From an uncultured Endozoicomonas sp. (GTDB lineage Bacteria > Pseudomonadota > Gammaproteobacteria > Pseudomonadales > Endozoicomonadaceae): a stretch of DNA of 64,000 nt. Where the stretch lies: the NCBI RefSeq assembly GCF_947495845.1, contig NZ_CANMAO010000001.1, positions 327,690-391,689 on the forward strand. Direction: 5' to 3'. Position numbers and translations under genes: made by a program. The notes below the pieces were generated by a model that was given only the letters and a program-made list of their open reading frames with translations, ran no database searches and was not told the origin of the DNA. Positions within the stretch are counted from its first letter, which is position 1, and the number at the start of each line of letters is the position of its first letter. Below are positions 22,154 to 31,329 of the stretch, in pieces.

Positions 22154-22237
22154 ATTTGTTCATAAGGTGTAAGTCTGATGTATAGTAAATAGCATTGTCA
22201 GGCAATGCTTGTAACTCATATTTGAACAGGTCATCGG

Positions 22238-23686
22238 ATGCTCAAAAGCTTTTACTTTCACGATTATGAAACCTTCGGGGCCAACCCTTCTCTGGATTGG
22301 CCGGCACAGTTTGCCGGTATTCGAACGGATGCTGAGTTGAATGAAATTGGTGAGCCGCTCAATATTTTCTGTCGACTGCCAGAAGATCACCTTCCAAACC
22401 CTGAAGCTTGTTTAATTACCGGGTTAACACCTCAGGCTGTTAATGCCCAGGGAATAGTTGAGCCTGAGTTTATTCAGAGAATTCATCGTGAGTTGATGGA
22501 GCCGGGAACTTGCGCTCTTGGCTACAACACGCTGCGTTTTGATGATGAAGTCACCCGCAATATTCTGTATCGCAATTTTTATGACCCATACGCCCGGGAA
22601 TGGCAAAACGGCAACAGTCGGTGGGATCTGGTTGATCTGGTTCGGATGGTTGCTGCACTGAGGCCTGAAGGTATTCAGTGGCCGAAACGAGAAGATGGCT
22701 TCACCAGCTTTAAGCTAGAGCACCTGACAAAAGCAAACGGGCTGGATCATGGCTCAGCTCATGATGCGCTTTCGGACGTAAGAGCGACCATCGCCCTTGC
22801 GCGGCTTATACGACAAAAACAACCTAAGGTGTACCAGTTTTATCTGGCTAATCGGGGTAAGCGCGAAGTGGCTGGACTGCTGAACACTGCTCAACGGAAT
22901 ATGGTCGTCCATGTTTCAGGCATGTTTGGTGCGCAGCGGAATAATCTGGCCATTGTCATGCCGCTGGTTGATCATCCGTTGAATCGTAATGGAGTTGTCG
23001 TTTATGACTTGTCCATTGACCCGGAGCCGTTGTTAAATTTATCCGCTGACGATATTCGCAGCAGGCTTTACACGCCAACGGATCAGCTACCGGGAGGTGA
23101 GCAACGCATTCCACTGAAAACTATTCATTTGAATAAGTGCCCAGTGGTCGCACCTTTGAAAGTATTAAAGCCTGAAGATCAGGATCGCCTCGAAATTGAT
23201 CTGGCAACCTGCGAACGCAACCGGCAACGATTGATAGATGATCCGGGTTTATCGGCGAAACTTCGGGACGTGGTTTCCCAACGACCAGAAGGAGGGCAGA
23301 CAGATCCTGATCAAATGATTTACTCCGGTGGTTTCTTCTCACCGGCGGATCGTGATGAGATGAATCGAATTCATGGAGTGAAACCCGAGGCGTTGTCTGA
23401 TCTTGGATTGTACTTTCAGGATAAGCGTCTGGAAGAAATGCTATTTCGCTATCGAGGTCGTCATTTTTCTGAGACGTTAGATGAGGATGAACGAGTTCGA
23501 TGGAACCAGTATTGTCGTGAGCGTTTATCCGGCCAGCTGCACCAGAGTAATGAGTCGGTACTCACCTATGAGCGATTCTGGCAGATTTGGGAAGAAAAGA
23601 GCCAGTCTGAGGACGTGCAACAATCAACCAGTAAAATCGAGTTACTAAAGCACCTTGCTGAATACGTGAAAGGTCTTCAGCCCTGA
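22238..23686 (+). CDS. sbcB: Exonuclease I
   Basis: SbcB digests single-stranded DNA 3' to 5' and acts in mismatch repair and recombination. The DEDDh exonuclease motifs are visible: FHDYETFGANPS (D, E) at the N terminus, LGYNTLRFDDEVTRNILYRN, and the third motif DHGSAHDALSDVRATI with the catalytic histidine. The exonuclease-I-specific C-terminal SH3-like and helical regions follow (PEALSDLGLYFQDKRLEEML). At 482 residues it matches the family (about 475). It is convergent with the receiver gene behind it. Confidence 0.96.
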   Translation: MLKSFYFHDYETFGANPSLDWPAQFAGIRTDAELNEIGEPLNIFCRLPEDHLPNPEACLITGLTPQAVNAQGIVEPEFIQRIHRELMEPGTCALGYNTLRFDDEVTRNILYRNFYDPYAREWQNGNSRWDLVDLVRMVAALRPEGIQWPKREDGFTSFKLEHLTKANGLDHGSAHDALSDVRATIALARLIRQKQPKVYQFYLANRGKREVAGLLNTAQRNMVVHVSGMFGAQRNNLAIVMPLVDHPLNRNGVVVYDLSIDPEPLLNLSADDIRSRLYTPTDQLPGGEQRIPLKTIHLNKCPVVAPLKVLKPEDQDRLEIDLATCERNRQRLIDDPGLSAKLRDVVSQRPEGGQTDPDQMIYSGGFFSPADRDEMNRIHGVKPEALSDLGLYFQDKRLEEMLFRYRGRHFSETLDEDERVRWNQYCRERLSGQLHQSNESVLTYERFWQIWEEKSQSEDVQQSTSKIELLKHLAEYVKGLQP

Positions 23687-23702
23687 ACCAGGCTACGCGG
23701 TA

Positions 23703-24089
23703 TTATACCTGAGCCCGTTGCTTGATGACGCGGTTTAGTTGCTCTGACAATCGACCATAGATGGTTGGCTTCTCGATATAATCAATAGCACCTGCTTTTA
23801 TTGCAGCAACGGCGCTGTGTACATCGTTGTGATCCCCAAGAATAATGACGGGGATCTGTTGCTGCTCAATCGCAAGATTTTCCATAAGGTCCAGTGCCTG
23901 TCCAGAGGGCTGGTCATTAGCCGCAATAATGCAGCATGGCTGGGTAGCCTTGATGGCAGACATCAGCTCAACATGGCTGTTAAAGCAGGTCAGTGAAAGC
24001 GCGTTTTCTATACACAGATGACGAATCGTATCTGTGACAATAGAATCTTGTTCCAGAAGGTAAACTGAGCATGTCGGGGCGAGATTCAT
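23703..24089 (-). CDS. Degenerate response-regulator receiver domain
   Basis: A stand-alone receiver-like protein of about 128 residues (start ATG 24089; an upstream ATG at 24140 would add 17 residues without family resemblance). It aligns with the receiver of the FixJ-like gene at 24658-25311: SVYLLEQDS for VFIIDDDE, CCIIAANDQPSG for CIVLDIRMPG, and DYIEKP for NFIQKP. The phospho-acceptor aspartate is replaced by alanine (about A57) and the acidic pair is partly lost, while the conserved lysine remains. It has no output domain. It is probably a phosphorylation-independent interaction domain or a decaying paralogue. Confidence 0.75.
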   Translation of the reverse strand: MNLAPTCSVYLLEQDSIVTDTIRHLCIENALSLTCFNSHVELMSAIKATQPCCIIAANDQPSGQALDLMENLAIEQQQIPVIILGDHNDVHSAVAAIKAGAIDYIEKPTIYGRLSEQLNRVIKQRAQV

Positions 24090-24481
24090 ATTGGCAGCCT
24101 TGCAAAAAATTTTCTGTATGGTTGCTGAGTGGCTCTTCAATTGAGAGCTTGGTTAAATGTCGACCGCTCTTTGCTTAAGGAAAGATAATTCACAGTCTCT
24201 GCGCACCATTTATGTTATTCATAATGGATGATGTTCAGTTTAGGTTTAGTGGGCTAAATGCTGAATGGAGGGATGTACTTGACGTGATACGGGGATTACC
24301 TAACCATTTGAATGAGTATTCGTTTTATTTTCACAAGGTAGGTTTAACCCATTTCTGGGGTATCTAATCACCGTTCAAACTGGCAATAATTCTGATGATT
24401 GTCCATGAATATCGTGTTGATATCCGGTGATAGCTTAAGTAGCCATCAGCACGTTTAAAGAAATGCTGATAGCTGGTACTA

Positions 24482-24643
24482 AGAAACTGTGCACAATCTT
24501 TCTGCGAGCTGCAAACGACGATAAAACGCCCCTGTTTTTCAGTTTTCTTCGTTACATGGCGCCACTATGCGCCTCAAAAAACTGAAGGACAGGAACATTT
24601 TCTCCTCGTTTTCGCTATTCGCAAAAGATCATGAACAGCTTCT
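24482..24643. repeat. Palindromic repeat family 2, copy A
   Basis: A non-coding imperfect palindrome. The ends are AGAAnCTGTnCA.. and the matching ..TGAACAGCTTCT; interior blocks are CTGTTTTTCAGTTTT against AAAACTGAAGGACAG. The centre is GGCGCCACTATGCGCC. It lies 15 bases beyond the stop of the FixJ-like gene. A separate small hairpin (arms around 24441-24450 and 24465-24474) sits just to its left. Confidence 0.85.
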
Positions 24644-24657
24644 AAGAAGACGATAGC

Positions 24658-25311
24658 CTAAATTTTGAAGTTAAACTCACCATCAAGATGTTCTTTAACC
24701 TGCATCACTTGTCGAACAAGGTGAGCCAGTGATTTGGTGCCCATCTTTTCCATCACCCGGGAGCGGTGGATTTCAACGGTTCTCTGGCTCAGGTTGATGT
24801 CGGCAGCAATCACCTTGTTGGCTTTGCCTTCAACCACGTGGTGCAGTACTTCACGCTCACGGTCAGTAAGTGTGGATAGACGACGAAGAATCTCTTTGTG
24901 CTCCAGAAGTTCGCGGCGCTGTTGAGTGTCCAGCTTCAGGGCATCGTTAATCAGATCCAGAAGCTCCTGATCGCGGAACGGCTTCTGAATAAAGTTCATT
25001 GCACCATCTTTAATGGCCTGTACCGCCATTGGCACATCACCGTGGCCAGTAATGAAAATAATCGGCAGAATGCAGTGCATTTCATTCAGTTTGCTCTGCA
25101 GCTCAAGGCCACTCATGCCAGGCATTCTGATGTCCAGAACGATGCAACCCGGGCGGTTTTCGTCATAAACTTCCAGAAACTCTGCTGGAGCAGAAAAGGT
25201 TTCCACTGCCTGACCAACCGACTTCATTAACATTTTCAGTGAGTCACGGACGGCCTCATCATCATCAATAATAAATACGGTAGGTTCTTGCTTCATATCC
25301 TGTTGCTGCAT
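24658..25311 (-). CDS. FixJ/NarL-type response regulator
   Basis: A 217-residue two-component regulator. The receiver has the full active site: D16-D17, phospho-acceptor D60 in IVLDIRMPGMSG, and K110 in IQKPF. The output is a LuxR-type helix-turn-helix over about residues 147-190 (LTDREREVLHHVVEGKANKVIA). The architecture matches FixJ, TtrR and TodT. No sensor kinase gene is adjacent, so it is an orphan here. It is flanked on both sides by family 2 repeats. Confidence 0.92.
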   Translation of the reverse strand: MQQQDMKQEPTVFIIDDDEAVRDSLKMLMKSVGQAVETFSAPAEFLEVYDENRPGCIVLDIRMPGMSGLELQSKLNEMHCILPIIFITGHGDVPMAVQAIKDGAMNFIQKPFRDQELLDLINDALKLDTQQRRELLEHKEILRRLSTLTDREREVLHHVVEGKANKVIAADINLSQRTVEIHRSRVMEKMGTKSLAHLVRQVMQVKEHLDGEFNFKI

Positions 25312-25426
25312 AGTGACTCCACATGTATTCGTTATGCAATCAAGCCGAAAAGGGTTTAATGGAAACCGGTAAAGAGTCCGGTAAAGAGTGCATCCAAATG
25401 CACTAGCTAACTGAACAGGTACCGTA

Positions 25427-25588
25427 AGAAGCAGTTCACAATCTTTCTGCGAGCTGCAAACGATGATAAAACACCCCTGTTCTTCAGTTTTCTTCGTTGC
25501 GTAGCGCCGCTATGCGCCTCAAAAAACTGAAGAACAGGAACATTTTCTCCTCGTTTTCGCTATTCGCAAAAGATCATGAACAGCTTCT
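25427..25588. repeat. Palindromic repeat family 2, copy B
   Basis: Same architecture as copy A, in the same orientation, 945 bases away, so that the FixJ-like gene is bracketed by two direct copies. Centre GTAGCGCCGCTATGCGCC. Recombination between the two copies could delete the regulator. Confidence 0.85.
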
Positions 25589-26003
25589 AAGGCACGGCAG
25601 AACGTTGTTAATAAATTCAGAACCGTGACATCTATCAACTGCCTTTACCTGACCGTCCTTCGCCTGACCGTCGTCAGAAACAATTTTAGCAGAGTATGGC
25701 GTGATGTTTTGTCAGCACAATAGAAAATTAGAGCGCCAGTAAGACTTGCTTAAGGAAAAATGCCCAAAATGCAGCAGAGCTCATTACATGACTTTAGTCG
25801 TTTACCTATTTTTTTGTGTTCTGTTTCGGTTTCCAATGGGGCTGATACGCTTTTGCTATTCAGTCTGCAGGCTAAACCGTGATGCATAGGTGAAGACTGA
25901 TATAATCGATGAATGATAGGGGAATTTATCGAAGTTGTTATTGTGGATTACCGAGGGTTACCGCGATTGTACGACGGTGGGAGTAATAGAATGGTGAAAA
26001 AAC
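25589..26003. other. Intergenic region with a possible small RNA
   Basis: About 415 bases between a family 2 repeat and the terminator after aspA. A perfect TATAAT at 25901-25906, without a good -35 box, points right towards the strong terminator at 26004-26034. This would give a transcript of about 125 bases. No reading frame of note is visible. A short direct repeat GCCTGACCGTC lies around 25645-25672. Confidence 0.35.
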
Positions 26004-26034
26004 GGCCGCACCTGGAACCAGATGCGGCCTTTTT
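26004..26034. terminator. Bidirectional intrinsic terminator after aspA
   Basis: GGCCGCA (26004-26010) pairs with TGCGGCC (26023-26029), with T-runs on both strands (TTTTT on plus, six T on minus). It ends the aspA transcript on the minus strand. Confidence 0.9.
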
Positions 26035-26082
26035 CGTTATCAAAGGCACTCGTAGAGGATGCTTTTGATGAACCTAAATCGC

Positions 26083-27510
26083 TCAGTGCTTGATGGAAGC
26101 ACTCAGGTTCAGAGGTGCAATCATGTTTTCTGGCTTGAGGATTTCAGCCAGCTGCTCTTCGGTCAGCAAACCTTCTTCCAGAACCAGATCAACCACACGA
26201 CGACCACTCTTCAGGGCTGTCTTGGCGATACGGCTTGAGTTTTCGTATCCCAGGTATGGGTTCAGAGCAGTCACCAGGCCAACACTGTTGTCTACGTAGC
26301 TCTGGCACACTTCACGGTTAGCGGTGATGCCTTTGACGCAACGTTCGGTCAGCATGTTCATGCCAGCAGACAGCTGCTGGATGGATTCCAGAATCTTGTA
26401 AACCAGCACTGGCTCTGCGTAGTTCAGCTGCAGCTGAGCGGCTTCAGACGCCAGAGTCACCACCAGGTCATTACCAATGACGTGGAAGGCGATCTGGTTC
26501 ATGCACTCAGGGATAACCGGGTTTACCTTGCCTGGCATGATAGAAGAACCTGGCTGCATTTCTGGCAGGTTGATCTCGTTAAAGCCACACATCGGACCAC
26601 TGGACAGCAGACGCAGATCGTTACTGATCTTGGACAGCTTAACCGCCAGACGCTTCAGTGCACCGGAGAAGATAACGAAAGCGCCCATGTCGGAAGTTGC
26701 TTCGACCAGGTCGCCTGCCAGAATCATTTCCTGACCGGAGATTTCAGACAGATATTTAACCGCCAGCGGTGCATAACGGCTGTCGGCAGTGATACCAGTA
26801 CCGATGGCAGTACCACCCAGGTTAATTTCACGCAGCAGAGAAGCCATTTCGCCGATACGCTGGACATCTTCACCAATAGTGGTGCTAAATGCGCGGAATT
26901 CCTGACCCAGAGTCATAGGAACTGCGTCCTGCAGCTGGGTACGACCCATTTTCAGGATATCTTTGAACTCTTCAGCTTTGATATCCATGGCATTTTTCAG
27001 GGTTTTGATAGCAACCAGCAGAGACTTGTGCTTCAGAACCATGGCCAGACGCATAGCCGTCGGGTACACGTCGTTCGTGGACTGAGCCATGTTGACGTGA
27101 GTGTTCGGGTGCAGATACTGGTATTCACCACGACGATGACCCATCAGCTCCAGTGCACGGTTACAGATCACTTCGTTGGCGTTCATGTTGGTGGACGTAC
27201 CAGCGCCACCCTGAATCATGTCCACAACGAACTGATCGTGCAGACGACCTTCGATGATTTCGTCACAGGCGTCGGAAATGGCATCGGCCATTTTCTCGTC
27301 CAGCATGCCCAGATCACGGTTAGCCAGTGCACAGGCTTTCTTTACCATGGCCAGAGCTTTTGGCAGATTGCCGTAATGGTTCAGCTGAACGCCACTGATC
27401 TGGAAGTTTTCCACAGCACGCTGGGTTTGAATACCGTAGTAAACGCTCTCAGGAACCGGAGCTTCGCCCAGAAGGTCGTGTTCAATTCGAAATTGGTTAA
27501 GATCTGTCAT
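26083..27510 (-). CDS. aspA: Aspartate ammonia-lyase
   Basis: Aspartase converts L-aspartate reversibly to fumarate and ammonia. The superfamily motifs are intact: GGAGTSTNMNANEVICNRA (about residues 101-119), HPNTHVNMAQSTNDVYPTA, TQLQDAVPMTLGQEF, and the flexible SS loop GSSIMPGKVNP at 321-331. The general sequence is closer to aspartase than to class II fumarase, judged from the start EHDLLGEAPVPESVYYGIQT. At 475 residues it is a typical length. Codon use is clean and strongly biased, as in highly expressed genes. It is a single-gene unit with a strong terminator. Confidence 0.94.
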   Translation of the reverse strand: MTDLNQFRIEHDLLGEAPVPESVYYGIQTQRAVENFQISGVQLNHYGNLPKALAMVKKACALANRDLGMLDEKMADAISDACDEIIEGRLHDQFVVDMIQGGAGTSTNMNANEVICNRALELMGHRRGEYQYLHPNTHVNMAQSTNDVYPTAMRLAMVLKHKSLLVAIKTLKNAMDIKAEEFKDILKMGRTQLQDAVPMTLGQEFRAFSTTIGEDVQRIGEMASLLREINLGGTAIGTGITADSRYAPLAVKYLSEISGQEMILAGDLVEATSDMGAFVIFSGALKRLAVKLSKISNDLRLLSSGPMCGFNEINLPEMQPGSSIMPGKVNPVIPECMNQIAFHVIGNDLVVTLASEAAQLQLNYAEPVLVYKILESIQQLSAGMNMLTERCVKGITANREVCQSYVDNSVGLVTALNPYLGYENSSRIAKTALKSGRRVVDLVLEEGLLTEEQLAEILKPENMIAPLNLSASIKH

Positions 27511-28004
27511 TTCTGGTGGCCTTAGCGAGTGTCCATTAACACACTGAAAAAAATGCTCTTAAACTGCGTTGTAAGCCCTTGATAACAATGGGGCTTAATA
27601 GGTAACGAGCTGAAAAAGCTCTGCAGACCTATAAGAGCAGGTAAAAAAGAAATAGTCTGTGCCTGTGGATAATGTTCGGCAATAGGTGGTATTACCTAGC
27701 ATAACGGATCTTGGGGGGAAAATAGCAAATATCTGACCTGTATCAATTTTGTACAGATTGGTAGCGCAAAATTCTTAACGGAATGTCGATTAAAATCTTT
27801 CCCGGTGATCAGGTCGAACCCTGAATAGAGCCAATAGCTATACTTTAGTATCACTTAAAAACAGAGAGTCAATGGGCATTATCGCCTAAAGGCTAATTTA
27901 TTGCATTTTCGAAGTGCTTAATAATTACTCTTGCAGAAAATTAATACAGTTAACAACAGGGATGAGTTTTTCGGCAGAGAACTCAAAATATTCGAGGATC
28001 TAGG
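27511..28004. other. Divergent intergenic region
   Basis: 494 bases between aspA (minus) and the coiled-coil gene (plus), so it should hold both promoters. The half towards 28004 is AT-rich. No repeat-family member, riboswitch or operator I can name with confidence. A GAGG at 27992-27995 is the likely ribosome site for the downstream gene. Confidence 0.45.
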
Positions 28005-31000
28005 ATGAAAACCAACAATGACAGCGTTAAGGTTGCAGGTGTAGAAAAGCACTCTTTTCTGGAGTCCGCTGGAAAGCTGGTTGGCTCATTAAAGACCACA
28101 GCAGTAAATGGAGGCGTCAGGACTGTTCAGAATATGATTATATCCGCTAAAAAGAAATTACCGTTTTCTGATAAGTCTGAATATAGCAAAAATAATCTGG
28201 GAAAAAGAACTACAAGCCAATTGGATGCTGACTTGCAAGACACAAACAGTTCGATCAAACGCAGTGCCAGCCTTGGTTCAATAAACTCGGTTGAATCTGA
28301 TACTTCCGATTACTTCTCGTCAACGTCATCAATGAGTGGTTCACAAGAACACTTGGAGCGTCTCAGTGTGGTCGAGGGCTCGGACCCCGGTACCGCGTTT
28401 TCACGGGAGGTATTTGCTGATGATGTGGGATCAACACTAATTCAACTTAGAGATCGTGAAGCCACCATAGATGACAAGCTAAATGATATAGAAGAAAGTG
28501 TTGAATCCATTTTTTCCCATTATCGGGTTAATAAAGACCAGCTTCTCGAGAATAAGAAATTACTAGCATCATTAAGGGGCGATCTTGATCAGATTTTATC
28601 TGTATATGAAAGAAAAAAGGCAAGTGTCCAAAATCTTTTAGAAGATCTTAAATCTGAAGAGTTTTCCAAAAATGATTTAGATGATGTTACTACCACACTG
28701 GATGTTATTGGGTCTGAAATAAAACAGTTCTTAAAAAGTAAAGAAGAGTTTATTGCTGATATAGAAAAGCTTGAAAAGAAAATAGATGATAAAGTAGAAA
28801 CCTTGAACACTGTTGAGAAAAAACAGAAAAGCTCTAAGGTTACTCAACCATTTCAGAATGAGGACTCTGTTTTGGATGAGCTGCTCCCAGCTTTTCAGTC
28901 GGGTGCTAAAAGAAAAAACAGGGGGAGGGAAGCATCCAGAAAAGAAAAGGGTCTTTCAGGAGCTAATAATAAGCCTCGAATCAGTCGTTACCAAAAAAAT
29001 CAAATGCTTACCAGAGAAAGAGCTGGCAATCTATTTGAACAAGAATGTGAAGAGTTGGTTTTCCCTGGGTCGGATAAAAACAAAATTGATTTACCTGCTG
29101 TCTCTGCAGATAAAAGTAGCTCAGATTCAGCCTCAAACCAAGTGCAGAAAACTGGTGGTGAAACTGATTTTTCTCAAAAAACATTTGCTGATGAAATCGA
29201 AAATTCACTAATTGAACTTAAAAGACGTGAAGAGGATTTGAATCAAAAGTTCGATGATCTTGATGACAATATAGAAAAGCTACTCAAAAACAAGGCGGCG
29301 ACTGAAGCAGATTTCTTGAATCAGTCTGAAATAGCCGAGCAGATAGCTAGCGACCTTGACCGCATTCTATCGGGTTATAAGACTAAGAAGAATGAGGTAG
29401 AGGCGCTCTATCAGGACCTGGCACGTACCAATATTGCGCCTTCAGTGTTGGCTAATGTGGATAGAACCATTCTGGTGATTGAAGGCATGATCTGTGAATT
29501 CAGCTCTGAACGAGATAACTCACTTGAGTGTTTGAAAAATACCAGAAGTCAAATTCAGGCTGGTATTACAGGCGTTGAACGAAGAAAGAACGAAAGTGTT
29601 CTTTTTGATCTGACGTATTATACCACTCGAATTGAGCTAGAGGTTGGTGGGCTTACCAAAAAGAAATTGGCTGTAGATAGTGCAGTGCGCCTTCAGGCCA
29701 ACAAAAACTATTCGGATGTTTCAGCGGTTACCGGACTCGTTAAAGAAATGGACGCATTGAAAGTTAAGTATTCGGAAGTAAGAGAAAAAGTGAGTTCTAA
29801 ACTGAAAGCGTTAGAGGATATAGCAGCGTCTTCTGCAAACGATAAGTTTCTCCAGAAGCGAGCTGATAGGGCGGTTCATTTATTCTCAATAACGGCTAAA
29901 GAACTCCAGTCTACTATTAATTCTCGGAATAATTTGCTGATGGGCTCGATAAACCTTCTCGAGAAGAAGAAAGAAGAGCAGATTAAGCTCAAAAATCGCG
30001 AAATGCTTGCCCGATTAGATGGTGTGGAAGATATTATTGATGTGGCTTTTGATGAAAAGCATGGCAGTTTGTTTAAAAACCTTGAACCTGTCATTAAAAG
30101 TATTGCCATTAAAAAAATAGATGAATTATCAAAGATTTTACCTGAAGATTTTCAAGGTGGCATTATAAAAGAGGGAATCTCCAGGGTTAAGACTTCGTTG
30201 GATACTTTATCGGACAAACCTTTTAGAGTTGACTCTGAGTCTGAATCCAGATTTGGTAACCCATTACAGAAGAGTATTATAAATGACTTATTAATAGCAA
30301 AGACTGAGTCTTTTATATTTGATTTGATAGGTGCATGGAACAAGTTAGGTGTTAGTGCAGCAAAAAAATTCGATAAGAGCCCTAGTGACCCCGCTTTGAA
30401 ACAAATTATTGGCATTGTCTTGAAGGGGCAGAGTGATCCTGAGTTTGCTCGTTGTACAGGACTGAAGGAGACCCTCGACAATGTTGAAAAATCGATTCTT
30501 AAAGAGTATCAGAATATTTCACGCTTCCATGCTTACAAACCATTTACCAGTGGTGATCTGTTTGGTAAAAAGGCATCTGTTATAGCGGATAGCATTGATA
30601 AAAGCCTTGAGAAACTTGATGATTATGATGAGGTAGTATTAGGTAGAAAATTGTACAAAACATCTCAGGATAAATATTCAGAAACAATTGCGAATGTGTT
30701 CAATATGAGTGCGCGAAATGCGCTGGATAAACTCTCGGACATCGAAAGCAAACATATCCTGAACCGGGCATTTTGTGAAAAGGTCAGTGAGGTGCGCACG
30801 GCTATATATAACGATTACTTTGCGAGTCGCATTGCCACCAACATAGCAGAAAAAGTTAAGAGCGTATTTTTCCTTGCTCGAAAGCTGGAGACTGAAAAGC
30901 TAAACCAGGATGAAACTGAAGATGTTGCTGCAATCAGTGAGAAAAATACCATAGAGCTAAAAGCGCTCAATGATGCTGAGCTTGAGGCTTCGGTTAATGA

Positions 31001-31217
31001 AAAGAAAGCCAAGCACATTGATCGGCCTAGAAGTCTGGCAGAACGTATCGGTGATCGAAGTAAGGTTTTATCGAAGCTAAGGGATTTGCGATCAAAAAAT
31101 AGGGATATGTTCCATGAGATTACCGGTGTAATAAGTCTGGTAAATACCAAAATTGATATTCCAGCATCTACCCAGATGAAAATCGATGCCCTTTATCGCA
31201 AGGCAAGGATCATTTAA
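28005..31217 (+). CDS. Large coiled-coil protein with internal duplication, candidate effector
   Basis: A 1070-residue protein without signal peptide or membrane segment. The first 120 residues are polar and Ser-rich, as in many translocated effectors. A block of about 145 residues beginning SREVFADDVGSTLIQL (residue 133) is repeated from residue 390 (SQKTFADEIENSLIEL). Both copies run through a matching helical pattern (DLDQILSVYERKK versus DLDRILSGYKTKK). A third, weaker copy may cover about residues 580-660. A Lys-rich linker with GAKRKNRGRE lies between the copies. The C-terminal 400 residues are helical and unrecognised. It is AT-rich. It lies 112 bases upstream of the formin-like gene on the same strand and may be its partner, which is inference. 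Confidence 0.7.
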   Translation: MKTNNDSVKVAGVEKHSFLESAGKLVGSLKTTAVNGGVRTVQNMIISAKKKLPFSDKSEYSKNNLGKRTTSQLDADLQDTNSSIKRSASLGSINSVESDTSDYFSSTSSMSGSQEHLERLSVVEGSDPGTAFSREVFADDVGSTLIQLRDREATIDDKLNDIEESVESIFSHYRVNKDQLLENKKLLASLRGDLDQILSVYERKKASVQNLLEDLKSEEFSKNDLDDVTTTLDVIGSEIKQFLKSKEEFIADIEKLEKKIDDKVETLNTVEKKQKSSKVTQPFQNEDSVLDELLPAFQSGAKRKNRGREASRKEKGLSGANNKPRISRYQKNQMLTRERAGNLFEQECEELVFPGSDKNKIDLPAVSADKSSSDSASNQVQKTGGETDFSQKTFADEIENSLIELKRREEDLNQKFDDLDDNIEKLLKNKAATEADFLNQSEIAEQIASDLDRILSGYKTKKNEVEALYQDLARTNIAPSVLANVDRTILVIEGMICEFSSERDNSLECLKNTRSQIQAGITGVERRKNESVLFDLTYYTTRIELEVGGLTKKKLAVDSAVRLQANKNYSDVSAVTGLVKEMDALKVKYSEVREKVSSKLKALEDIAASSANDKFLQKRADRAVHLFSITAKELQSTINSRNNLLMGSINLLEKKKEEQIKLKNREMLARLDGVEDIIDVAFDEKHGSLFKNLEPVIKSIAIKKIDELSKILPEDFQGGIIKEGISRVKTSLDTLSDKPFRVDSESESRFGNPLQKSIINDLLIAKTESFIFDLIGAWNKLGVSAAKKFDKSPSDPALKQIIGIVLKGQSDPEFARCTGLKETLDNVEKSILKEYQNISRFHAYKPFTSGDLFGKKASVIADSIDKSLEKLDDYDEVVLGRKLYKTSQDKYSETIANVFNMSARNALDKLSDIESKHILNRAFCEKVSEVRTAIYNDYFASRIATNIAEKVKSVFFLARKLETEKLNQDETEDVAAISEKNTIELKALNDAELEASVNEKKAKHIDRPRSLAERIGDRSKVLSKLRDLRSKNRDMFHEITGVISLVNTKIDIPASTQMKIDALYRKARII

Positions 31218-31218
31218 T

Positions 31219-31242
31219 GGCTCTACTTTAGTGAGCCGTTTT
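31219..31242 (+). terminator. Weak hairpin after coiled-coil gene
   Basis: GGCTC (31219-31223) pairs with GAGCC (31233-31237), followed by GTTTTG. It is a short stem, so at most a leaky terminator between the coiled-coil gene and the formin-like gene. Confidence 0.4.
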
Positions 31243-31329
31243 GAAAGAGTCGTCATTAAATTGACATAGTGGCTATCAGCTTACGATGACTGCTTTAATT
31301 AGGATAGGAATAAAACTAGGAAGCATGAG

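Noticed and set aside
26482..27525. A 347-codon open frame opposite aspA
   Set aside because: It is antisense to a highly conserved, strongly codon-biased gene. The peptide is rich in His, Gln and Thr, as expected for a shadow frame, and has no motif.
28005..31217. SMC-like or kinesin-like ATPase identity for the coiled-coil protein
   Set aside because: No Walker A, Walker B or ABC signature is present.
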